Below the pieces are notes generated by a model that was not told where the DNA came from, did no database searches, and worked only from the letters and a program-made list of their open reading frames with translations. Both the position numbers and the translations under genes were made by a program. A stretch of DNA of 64,000 nt from Phycisphaerales bacterium (GTDB taxonomy: Bacteria; Planctomycetota; Phycisphaerae; Phycisphaerales; SM1A02), in assembly GCA_009691705.1 (NCBI GenBank), contig SIAR01000004.1, positions 1 to 64,000 of the forward strand, written 5' to 3'. Positions within the stretch are counted from its first letter, which is position 1; every line of letters begins with the position of its first letter. This document shows positions 33,963 through 41,667 of the stretch, in pieces.

Positions 33963-34985
33963 ATGAGAATTCTCCCCATCGTTGCGGCAGTCTTCGCCAC
34001 ATCCAGCGCGCTCGCAGGATCATTCAACTTTCAAGTTCTTCCAACGAGCGTTGCGCAGCAGTCGCTCACGGTCACCTACCCGCTAGCGGGTACGTTCAAA
34101 GGCGACTACGACGCAACAACCAATCCGACTGGAACACGGACTATCCCAGGCTACTTCGGTGGATCTGGCAACAACCTAATCGCTTACACCGCGTCGACGC
34201 AGATGGGCGACACGCTGAATTCACACCCCGCAGGATCTTTCGTTCTCACACTCAACGAACCAGGTGCCGTTGTGATTTCGATGTTTACCACCGACTTGAT
34301 CAATGGCACTCCGGGTGACGTTGGCATCGACATGACGATTACCTATCCATCGTTTCATACAGTCGCTCCAAACTCGATTTATCCATCGGTGGGAGCGATC
34401 ACGATTCCCATCGCCTCTGGTTATCTCAAGGTCGCCAGCGCGGTGCAGAGTGGTCCGGCGATCGGCACCCGCGTTGAGACAACCCCAAACACATACACCG
34501 TCACTGTGCTGATTCCTGTCCTAGTGGTCGCCTCTGGAAGCGCGAGCGGGCAACCATTCGGCGCAGATCCAACGCCGGGCGTTATCGCGCTCACTGGAAC
34601 GCTAGTTGTGAATGGATCGACGGCGACATTCACAGCAACATCATCGATGTCTGAACCAGTTGGTCCACTTCCTCCGCCACCGCCAATTGTCGATCAGGCA
34701 TTTCCGCTTCCAACGGTTCTTCCCGCTGGCGGCACAGCGAATCTGCTGCTCTCTGGAGTCTTTTCTGAGGGCAACGGAACTTCGACGCTCAACCTCTCGA
34801 TCAATGCTGCTGGCACGGCCGCAGCCGTGAGCGGCGACCTCAACGGCGACCAACTCGTCAGCGCGATCGACTTGGCAATTGTGCTTTCAGCGTGGGGAAC
34901 ATCGAGTCCCGTTGCCGACATCAATCAAGATGGCACGGTCAACGGCGCCGATCTGCTGTTCGTGTTGAGTAACTGGACGATCTGA
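33963..34985 (+). CDS. Secreted protein with C-terminal dockerin-like domain
   Basis: A 340-residue exported protein. The signal peptide is RILPIVAAVFATSSALAGS. The central part (25-280) is beta-rich and matches no family I can name. The C-terminus (about 287-340) holds two calcium-binding, EF-hand-like repeats: GDLNGDQLVSAIDLAIVLSAWG and DINQDGTVNGADLLFVLSNW. This dockerin type I-like end is very common in secreted planctomycete proteins; cohesin partners are usually not known. A proline-rich linker (PVGPLPPPPPIVDQ) precedes it. Confidence 0.82.
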   Translation: MRILPIVAAVFATSSALAGSFNFQVLPTSVAQQSLTVTYPLAGTFKGDYDATTNPTGTRTIPGYFGGSGNNLIAYTASTQMGDTLNSHPAGSFVLTLNEPGAVVISMFTTDLINGTPGDVGIDMTITYPSFHTVAPNSIYPSVGAITIPIASGYLKVASAVQSGPAIGTRVETTPNTYTVTVLIPVLVVASGSASGQPFGADPTPGVIALTGTLVVNGSTATFTATSSMSEPVGPLPPPPPIVDQAFPLPTVLPAGGTANLLLSGVFSEGNGTSTLNLSINAAGTAAAVSGDLNGDQLVSAIDLAIVLSAWGTSSPVADINQDGTVNGADLLFVLSNWTI

Positions 34986-35047
34986 AACCGCAACAGTTGA
35001 TGTCCCCAAGAAAACGTTGTGCCCAATATGCGTCAGGAGACTTTCAC

Positions 35048-36190
35048 ATGACGCCCTCCACAACCCATTGCATCGTCCACTTCGTCTCACTTGTGATCGC
35101 CGCTTCAGCCTCCGCTCAATCTGTTTTTTCGGCGGTGACCCCGTGGAAGATCAATACGACTGGACAAACTGGATTCCAAGGGATCGCCGCAGATGTGCAG
35201 AGCGTCCGCTACGGACAGAGTTACGTGTACATCGCTTCAAGCGGAATTCCTTCCTACACAATTGGCCCCTGGCCGGGCAATCCTGGTTCTCCGACAAATC
35301 AGAATTGGTCCTTTCGGATTCCTCGCAATCCGACGCTCGCCGCCACGATGCCGACCGTTGGGATGGGGCACGTTGGGGTCTTCGTCAACGGAGTCACGAT
35401 TTTCAATCCCGCCGATGCGCGTTCGTACAACAATCTGAACATCTGGCATCAGAATGCGATGTGGTTCGAGGCGGCTGGTTTCGACACCGCACTGGGTCAT
35501 CCTGCGATGGTCGAGTACCACCATCACCAGCGCACTCCTCAACTTCCATCGGGAAACATGACGCAGCATTCTCCGATTCTCGGCTACGCCTTCGACGGAT
35601 TCCCAATCTACGGGCCCTACGGCTACGCGAACACCGATGGATCGGGGGGCGTCGCGCGCATGACGACTTCGTGGCGCAAGCGAGATATCACCCAGCGCAC
35701 AACGCTTCCAAATGGCACGCAACTTCCGGCGAATCAGTATGGTCCACCCGTTTCCGCAACCTATCCACTGGGCGCGTACATCGAAGACTTCGAGTACGTC
35801 GTTGCGCTCGGTTCGCTGGGTGAGAACAACGGCCGCACGTGCGTCACCCCCGATTACCCACTGGGCACATTCGCCTACTTCGCCAACATCAATGCCAACG
35901 GGGCCAATGAGTACCCATACCTCATCGGGCAGAAGTATCGCGGAACGCTCGTGACTGGAAACACTGGCCCCAACAGCGGACACAACACGCCAACAGAAAC
36001 TGTTGTGACTTTCTGTTGCACTCCGTGCGAATCTGACTCCGACCTTAATCGCATTGTCGATGGCGCAGACATGGCGTCGCTGCTCTCGCACTGGGGCACG
36101 GTCGGCGGAGCTGGCGACATCACGCGCGACGGACGGGTCGATGGCGCTGATCTCGCGACCTTGCTGACTGCGTGGGGAGTTTGCCCGTAA
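35048..36190 (+). CDS. YHYH-domain secreted protein with dockerin-like repeats
   Basis: About 380 residues from ATG 35048, with AGGAGA 7-9 bases upstream. A signal peptide ends near ASASAQ. The YHYH domain is seen as WHQNAMWFEAAGFDTALGHPA, then VEYHHHQRTP, ILGYAFDGFPIYGPYGY and DYPLGTFAYF; its His and Tyr probably bind metal, but the function is not established. The C-terminal 55 residues are two calcium repeats: SDLNRIVDGADMASLLSHWG and DITRDGRVDGADLATLLTAWG. The ORF track start at 34997 is less good because the signal peptide would be too long. Confidence 0.87.
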   Translation: MTPSTTHCIVHFVSLVIAASASAQSVFSAVTPWKINTTGQTGFQGIAADVQSVRYGQSYVYIASSGIPSYTIGPWPGNPGSPTNQNWSFRIPRNPTLAATMPTVGMGHVGVFVNGVTIFNPADARSYNNLNIWHQNAMWFEAAGFDTALGHPAMVEYHHHQRTPQLPSGNMTQHSPILGYAFDGFPIYGPYGYANTDGSGGVARMTTSWRKRDITQRTTLPNGTQLPANQYGPPVSATYPLGAYIEDFEYVVALGSLGENNGRTCVTPDYPLGTFAYFANINANGANEYPYLIGQKYRGTLVTGNTGPNSGHNTPTETVVTFCCTPCESDSDLNRIVDGADMASLLSHWGTVGGAGDITRDGRVDGADLATLLTAWGVCP

Positions 36191-36191
36191 G

Positions 36192-38138
36192 TTGCCGGGT
36201 GTGACGCTTCGAATACTCGCGCAGTTGCTTGTTCTTTGCTTGAGCGATTCCTCGCGCGGTGATGCACAGTTCTCTGGGATCGATCCAATTGATGTCGTGC
36301 GTCACGTCGTTTCCGAACAGTGCGCGTCATGTCACAGCGGTCAGGGACCGGGTCCATTTTCTCTGCTGACCGATGTTGACCTCGCGCGACATGGGCCCAC
36401 AATGGTGCGCGCAGTCGAGACGAAGTTGATGCCGCCATGGCTGCCAGCCGCGGGTAGCAGTGGATGGCGCGATGCGTGTCAACTCGCGCCCGAGGTGCTC
36501 GCGGCATTTCACGCGTGGAAGGAAGGTGGATTTGTGATCACGCCAGCGACACAACTGCCCGCGCACGAATTCACGGCCAACAAACTTCCGTTGCCGATCG
36601 CGCCGGCTTTGACAGTCGATGTCGCTTTTGGCTGGACCCCAAACGCCCAAGACCCTGACGCGCTTCGCTCATTCTCGGTGCCACTCAAGAATGAAACCAC
36701 ACTGCGAATTCGGGGGTGGATCGCGACGCGCGAGAGTCCAACACTGCCGGTTCGATACAACCTCTTGGTCTCGACCTCTCCCGTCGCAATGGCGCTCGAT
36801 GAGGCTGACCCTGGAATCGGATTTGGTCGACTCGGCGACCTTCCAGAGCGCACCAGCGGATCGGCTGGTGCCATCGGCGTAGATGGACGATTCGAACTGC
36901 CCGCTGGGTTCGCCATTGAGATTCCACCCCAAGCAACCCTTGTTGCCGAGGCAATCGCGAGTGGAAAGGGACGATCGCTCTCGGCGGGGGCGACGCTTCG
37001 AACGATTCCCGCGCGAGTCGACGATCGCATCGTGCATGACTTTTGCGTCATCCCAGATCGAAGCGCGCCTGCGATCCGCGCAGATACACGCGTGCACGTC
37101 ACAACTGAACCGCTTGATGCGCCGCTCGATCTCGTCGCGATCATCTTGCGCCCCGATATGCGCGCGCGTGCGCTCGCGCTGCGGCGCGTGGACGTCGCCG
37201 GCAATGAGTCAACGCTTCTTGAGATTCCTAAGTACATCGCGATGCTGGACCGTGGATATGTCCTTGCCGCTCCGCTGCGGCTCGCGCGCGGAGATCGCAT
37301 TCGATATGAGATCACCTACGACACCGCCAACACGGCACGCCGCGCGACACCCGTGGCGGTTCTGCTCACTGCCCAGCCCCTCGAACACACTGCTGACGAG
37401 CGAGCCGCTCCCCCGCCGACACTGTCAGGCAGCGCCGATGGTCGCGCGTGCGAAACGCTGGCCATCGACCTGATCGCGCTCGACTCAGATGAACCCTTTC
37501 GAATGAGCCGCACTGAGATTACGCAGAGGCAGTTTCAGAATCTTCTCAAGCGCAATCCATCGCTCTTCGCAACGGGCGAGAACCCGCTCGAGCGCCCGGT
37601 CGATTCGGCGACTTGGTTTGACGCCGCAGAGTTCTGCAACACACTCTCGACGCGCGAAGGATTACCAACGCGCTACGAACTCACTGCCATCGAGCGCACC
37701 GCTACCGGGGCGATCACAAGTGCACTCGTTCGAGTCACGAGCGCCCGCAGCTATCGACTTCCCAGCGAGGCGCAGTGGTTGCAGTGCGCGTGCGCAGCGG
37801 CTGCCCGCCCGTTGCAGACGCCGCCCGATGACGCAGATGTCAAGAGCATTGCATGGCTGAGTCCATGGGCACAGAACATCTCGCACCCAGTAGCCACGAA
37901 GGCGGCAAATGCACTGGGATTTCACGATCTTTCAGGAAACGTCTGGGAGTGGTGCGAAGATGCATGGGATGACCACACCGCGCAAGGTCCTGTGCAGCGT
38001 GCGATTCGGGGGGGAGCATGGTGCGATACGCCTGCAGCAGCCGCGTGCGATTTTCGAAGTGGCATTCCCGCTGGAACAGCAAACTCTCCCTTTGGTTTTC
38101 GAATTGCACTGGATGGCTTGCGGGCAAAACTCCCTTGA
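36192..38138 (+). CDS. Cytochrome c / degenerate PHM-like / FGE-sulfatase fusion protein
   Basis: A 648-residue exported fusion. After a signal peptide (ILAQLLVLCLSDSSRG) comes a haem c site QCASCHSGQGPGPF with LMPPW downstream. Residues about 140-395 resemble the PHM-like copper monooxygenase domain that often follows such a haem domain, but the usual His pairs are lost: RYNLLV stands where HHVLLF is common, and PDMRARAL where PHMHLRG is common. Residues about 415-645 are an FGE-sulfatase (SUMF1-like) domain with MSRTEITQRQFQNLL, YRLPSEAQWLQCA, GNVWEWCEDAW and RGGAWCDTP. Start may be TTG 36192 or GTG 36201. Confidence 0.82.
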   Translation: MPGVTLRILAQLLVLCLSDSSRGDAQFSGIDPIDVVRHVVSEQCASCHSGQGPGPFSLLTDVDLARHGPTMVRAVETKLMPPWLPAAGSSGWRDACQLAPEVLAAFHAWKEGGFVITPATQLPAHEFTANKLPLPIAPALTVDVAFGWTPNAQDPDALRSFSVPLKNETTLRIRGWIATRESPTLPVRYNLLVSTSPVAMALDEADPGIGFGRLGDLPERTSGSAGAIGVDGRFELPAGFAIEIPPQATLVAEAIASGKGRSLSAGATLRTIPARVDDRIVHDFCVIPDRSAPAIRADTRVHVTTEPLDAPLDLVAIILRPDMRARALALRRVDVAGNESTLLEIPKYIAMLDRGYVLAAPLRLARGDRIRYEITYDTANTARRATPVAVLLTAQPLEHTADERAAPPPTLSGSADGRACETLAIDLIALDSDEPFRMSRTEITQRQFQNLLKRNPSLFATGENPLERPVDSATWFDAAEFCNTLSTREGLPTRYELTAIERTATGAITSALVRVTSARSYRLPSEAQWLQCACAAAARPLQTPPDDADVKSIAWLSPWAQNISHPVATKAANALGFHDLSGNVWEWCEDAWDDHTAQGPVQRAIRGGAWCDTPAAAACDFRSGIPAGTANSPFGFRIALDGLRAKLP

Positions 38139-38271
38139 CCTACCGTAGCGCATCGGAATGAACACAAACACCACGCTTGAAGTCTCGCAAGAATTGCACA
38201 ACGGGGTGTTGTCGATTTCTCTGCGCGGGCGACTCGACGCAAGTGCGCGCCGAAGCGCTGGCCAACCAGTG

Positions 38272-38700
38272 ATGAAGTTCGTTTTCCCAACTCTGCTCGC
38301 CATGGCCTGCACGAGTTGTGCCCATCAACCCAGCCCTTCGGCGCTCGCGCAGCAACCTCTGGTCCACCCGCAAGCTGCTCCCGTCGATTTCGCGCGCAGT
38401 TGGCCAAGAACCGCAACTCTGCATGTTGCGCAAACGCTGCGAGTGGTGCTGCCGTTGCAGGGTGGCACGGGTTATTGCTGGCGAGTCGGCGATCCACTTC
38501 CTGCTTGCCTCGCCCTCACCAGTGAAACCACGTTGAGTTCTGTTGGCGCGGCACTCGGAGCGCCCACCGAGCAGATACTGACATTCACCGCCACGAGCAG
38601 CGGCGAGGGAGACCTCATCTTTCGATTGATGCCCCCAGGCAGCAAGACTCTGGATGCCGTCGAAATCCGCACAACACGAGTCTTGGTGAGTGCGCCGTAA
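38272..38700 (+). CDS. Lipoprotein with chagasin-like (I42) domain
   Basis: About 142 residues. The ATG at 38272 begins a lipoprotein signal (MKFVFPTLLAMACTSC). The mature part has the chagasin-type marks: a beta strand LHVAQTLRVVLP, the loop GGTGYCWRV (usual GYxW), and a later strand GEGDLIFRLMPPGS. Chagasin-like proteins block papain-type cysteine peptidases; bacterial ones are often exported. The track start at 38158 would put 38 non-matching residues in front. No peptidase gene of that type is adjacent. Confidence 0.72.
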   Translation: MKFVFPTLLAMACTSCAHQPSPSALAQQPLVHPQAAPVDFARSWPRTATLHVAQTLRVVLPLQGGTGYCWRVGDPLPACLALTSETTLSSVGAALGAPTEQILTFTATSSGEGDLIFRLMPPGSKTLDAVEIRTTRVLVSAP

Positions 38701-38717
38701 CGGAGTATCGTGCCGAC

Positions 38718-39095
38718 ATGCGAGACTACTTCTCAATGACGACCGCTACAACGATCACGCTCGCTTCACTCATCGCCATCACTGGATGCAAAAACGACAC
38801 TGAGAATGGCGCGCTCATTGGGGCGGGCGGAGGCGCGCTCGCCGGCGGACTAATCGGCGGATGGGAGGGCGCGGCGATCGGCGCGGGAGCGGGTGCAATC
38901 GGCGGCGCGGTCGTGGGCAACCTCATGGACAAATCGAAAGAGAAGCAACAAGCCCAAGCTGACTCGCAGTCCGCCGCTCAAACCCAAGACCAGCTCGCGC
39001 AAGAGAAACTCAAGCAAGAGAAACTCAAGACGCAACAACTGCAACAACAGTTGAATCAGTCGCAGTCGGGTTCGCCAGCGCCAACAACTCCCTGA
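38718..39095 (+). CDS. Glycine-zipper lipoprotein
   Basis: A 125-residue protein. A lipoprotein signal ends at LIAITGCKND. Residues about 32-70 are a glycine-zipper, GALIGAGGGALAGGLIGG then GAAIGAGAGAIGGAVVG, two hydrophobic helices that can pack closely in a membrane. The tail is a Gln/Lys-rich coiled-coil stretch (QEKLKQEKLKTQQLQQQL). Related lipoproteins (YmgG, OsmB type) sit in the outer membrane; the exact role is unclear. It lies 17 bp after the I42-like gene. Confidence 0.85.
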   Translation: MRDYFSMTTATTITLASLIAITGCKNDTENGALIGAGGGALAGGLIGGWEGAAIGAGAGAIGGAVVGNLMDKSKEKQQAQADSQSAAQTQDQLAQEKLKQEKLKTQQLQQQLNQSQSGSPAPTTP

Positions 39096-39113
39096 AGTTC
39101 GCCACGCGCCGAC

Positions 39114-39716
39114 TCAGAAGCCGATGGCGTTCTTCTCGCCCTGCTTGGTGATTGTCTTTTCACCCTCCCACACCAGTCTTCCAGAGGCAGTGTCAGCGAG
39201 CGACATCTGAAAAATGTATGAAATCTGCTTCGTGCTTCCAGCCGATGTTGCATTCTCAAGAATCTTTGCGGTGATCGTGAAGTCTGGCAGGTCGACCGGA
39301 GTCTGCGACTTGCCATCGAGAAAGCGCTTCGCCTCGTAGGTCTCTTTCGCCATCGGATCTTCGACTTTGCCGCCGAATCCGACCGCTTGTGTTACTTGCA
39401 CCTTTCCAGTCTGCAAGAGCGCAATGCGAATCTTCTTCATCAGTTGATCGGTGTCGAATTGACGACTCGTGTCGTTGATGATGCGCGAGATTGCCAGCGC
39501 GGCTGGTTGCCGGGGCGCCTTCGCGAGCACTCCACTGTCAATCATGCTGGTTACGAGCGCCTCACTTGCCTGCTCAAAGTCTTGAATGTTGACTTGGTTC
39601 ATGCTGACGACCAAGTTTGTTCCCTTCGAGTCAACATATTGTGTTGGACGGCAACCCAGGGTTGCGATCAGGGTGCACAACGCGGCGAGCAGGGATGGAT
39701 GGGCGGATGTTGTCAA
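39114..39716 (-). CDS. LpoB-like lipoprotein (penicillin-binding protein activator)
   Basis: About 200 residues. The start is a TTG at 39716 with GGAG nine bases upstream; the signal ends at LCTLIATLGCRPTQYVD. The folded part fits LpoB: DFEQASEALVTSMIDSG, AISRIINDTSRQFDTDQLMKKIRIALLQTGKV, DFTITAKIL and MSLADTASGRLVWEGEKTITKQ. In E. coli LpoB activates PBP1b from the outer membrane. Here it is the last gene after a YcfL-like gene, as in the E. coli ycfL-lpoB pair. The track start at 39842 overlaps the upstream gene and is not needed. Confidence 0.87.
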   Translation of the reverse strand: MTTSAHPSLLAALCTLIATLGCRPTQYVDSKGTNLVVSMNQVNIQDFEQASEALVTSMIDSGVLAKAPRQPAALAISRIINDTSRQFDTDQLMKKIRIALLQTGKVQVTQAVGFGGKVEDPMAKETYEAKRFLDGKSQTPVDLPDFTITAKILENATSAGSTKQISYIFQMSLADTASGRLVWEGEKTITKQGEKNAIGF

Positions 39717-39750
39717 GGTAAAACTCCAAACTAGGTGAGGGGTGAATCGA

Positions 39751-40203
39751 TCAAGGCGCGCTCGAGTTCCAAGGATAGTTCGTGTCAGAAATCTGCAGAA
39801 TCCAATCGGACACCTGCGGACTCGGCGCAGTGGCATCCACAACGATGGTCTGTTTTGGCAAGATCATGAGACTCTTCCACGAGTCCATTCCACCAATGCG
39901 CATACCTGACTTGTCGAACCACTCGAAGCGATAGGAAAACCGCTGCTGTTGCAGCTGGTCGGAGTAGATCGAGACTTGCACTTTCTTCGTGTCGCCGTTC
40001 ACGACACTCTCGCGTGCCTCGACAACGTTTGCCTTCGAGTCGAGCCACCAATTGGGCGCAGTCTGAACAACCCCTGCAACCGCTCCATCAGGGGCACGCT
40101 TCGGGCGCACTGTGTTTGTGAGATTGCATCCAGTTGATGCCACGATGGCGCCCAACAGAATGATGGCCATTGGTGGCAGCGAGAACGGGCTGGTTATTTT
40201 CAT
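39751..40203 (-). CDS. YcfL-like (DUF1425) lipoprotein
   Basis: A 150-residue lipoprotein; the signal ends at LLGAIVASTGCNLTN. The rest is a beta-sandwich-like domain with VQVSIYSDQLQQQRFSYRFEWFDKSGMRI and the closing LPKQTIVVDATAPSPQVSDWILQI, as expected for DUF1425 (YcfL). Its function is unknown, but in many bacteria it is next to lpoB, as it is here. It overlaps the upstream gene by ATGA at 40200-40203, so translation is coupled. Confidence 0.84.
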   Translation of the reverse strand: MKITSPFSLPPMAIILLGAIVASTGCNLTNTVRPKRAPDGAVAGVVQTAPNWWLDSKANVVEARESVVNGDTKKVQVSIYSDQLQQQRFSYRFEWFDKSGMRIGGMDSWKSLMILPKQTIVVDATAPSPQVSDWILQISDTNYPWNSSAP

Positions 40204-41663
40204 TGGCGCGGGATCCCAAATGTGTGCACCGTGGGCGGAGTGCCTGGGGCGACGCTCTTAATGTAGATGACAGAAACCATCTCCGAATCAGGAGTCACTG
40301 GATCGAGTTTTGTGCCATCGGCGAGCGTGACCTCGATCTTGCCACCCGTCGGCGCCAGATACACGCGTGCGTAGTAGAAGTGCTTGGGCAGCGACTCCCA
40401 AGTGCGCAAGTCTGCGCTGTTCATCGCGACCTGATAGAGCACCGACGCGATGTAAAGCACCGCCAGCACTCCTGCGGCCGATCCGCCGTTCTGTGAATTG
40501 TTCGCGCTTTGCGATCCTGCGTAGAGGGCGTACGAGACAGCCGCTTTCGACGCACTCGAAACAAGCGTCGCCAGGATGGTCGCTGGCAACCTGTTTCGAA
40601 AGTCTGCGGTGACGATTGCATCGACGTTCGTCAGAATGGTGCTGGTTGGCGACTGTGATCCAATGCGCGCGGTGAATCCCGCGACTGCCGCTTCGTGGTA
40701 CTCGAGTTGTGGAAACGCCGCGCCAACGTAAGGCACGCCCGGTAGGAAGAGCGGGATATCGATGCGCAACTCTTTGCGGCTCGGCGCGAGGCCACTCTCC
40801 ATGACGATGTAACAGACTCGCCGCGTGGATGCTCCGACTGCAAGATCACTTGCAAGCCTGGCGTCTGCCGCTAGCGGTGCGCCGTTCGCACGACCCAACA
40901 TTCCCGCCGCGCGCGAAAAGCATTGGCGGGCCTGTTCAAAGTCTGACGGGGCGCCGCGGCCGAGATAGAAAACTCCCCGCAACCACGTTGCGACGGGCAC
41001 CTCGTAGTCGGCGTATCCCTGAAACTGAGCCATCGGCGCATACGCGACATCGAGTTTCTCCTGAAACTCAGCACTTTTTAGCGTCGACTCTGGGTCGTAC
41101 TTCGACGCATCCCCATTGTTCGCCGCCCGCCACTGTTCGTTCTCTTGATCGATGCGCTTGCGTTCCCGGTCAACTGCATCTTCTTGCCACTTTCGGGCGC
41201 GCACGAACTCAACCCCAGCCTTCTCAGGATGCCCCGTTTGCAGGTGGTTCATCGCCTGATAGGTGCACGCCAAGATTCGGTCGTAGGTCGTTCCGCGATA
41301 GGTCCGGACGGATTGATTCGTCATCGCCGCGGCAACTTCTTCGGTGACCTTCGTGTCTGCAGCGATATCGAGGTAGGGCTCCATGCGGTCCCACGACTCG
41401 TCGAATGCGATGATGCTCGCGTCCAACTGCCACGCTGCGCGCGCGACCGATCCCTGTTCAAGATCAAAGATCACCGCGTCGACCTCATCCTCGTGGTACT
41501 TCTCCCAGACCGACTGCATCTCTGAGGCTGCTTTCGAGAAGTCGCCATCGTCGTATGCGGCAACCACATCTTTCATACGGTTGTGATGACTGCAACCGAG
41601 CGCGCCACCTGCGACGATGATCGCTGCTGCGAACAACCACAATGGTCTGATGGTCCCGCTCAT
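40200..41663 (-). CDS. COG3014-type lipoprotein, TPR-like
   Basis: About 487 residues. The ATG at 41663 follows the stop of the CsgG-like gene by four bases (TAAACAGATG) and starts the signal WLFAAAIIVAGGALGCSHH. The first half has helical repeats (AAYDDGDFSKAASEMQ and TYDRILACTYQAMNHLQTG), as in the COG3014 family that is often coded beside CsgG/LpoB-type genes. A hydrophobic stretch, AAGVLAVLYIASVLYQVA, lies near the C-terminus. The function is not known; an outer-membrane assembly with its neighbours is possible. Confidence 0.78.
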   Translation of the reverse strand: MSGTIRPLWLFAAAIIVAGGALGCSHHNRMKDVVAAYDDGDFSKAASEMQSVWEKYHEDEVDAVIFDLEQGSVARAAWQLDASIIAFDESWDRMEPYLDIAADTKVTEEVAAAMTNQSVRTYRGTTYDRILACTYQAMNHLQTGHPEKAGVEFVRARKWQEDAVDRERKRIDQENEQWRAANNGDASKYDPESTLKSAEFQEKLDVAYAPMAQFQGYADYEVPVATWLRGVFYLGRGAPSDFEQARQCFSRAAGMLGRANGAPLAADARLASDLAVGASTRRVCYIVMESGLAPSRKELRIDIPLFLPGVPYVGAAFPQLEYHEAAVAGFTARIGSQSPTSTILTNVDAIVTADFRNRLPATILATLVSSASKAAVSYALYAGSQSANNSQNGGSAAGVLAVLYIASVLYQVAMNSADLRTWESLPKHFYYARVYLAPTGGKIEVTLADGTKLDPVTPDSEMVSVIYIKSVAPGTPPTVHTFGIPRQ

Positions 41664-41667
41664 CTGT

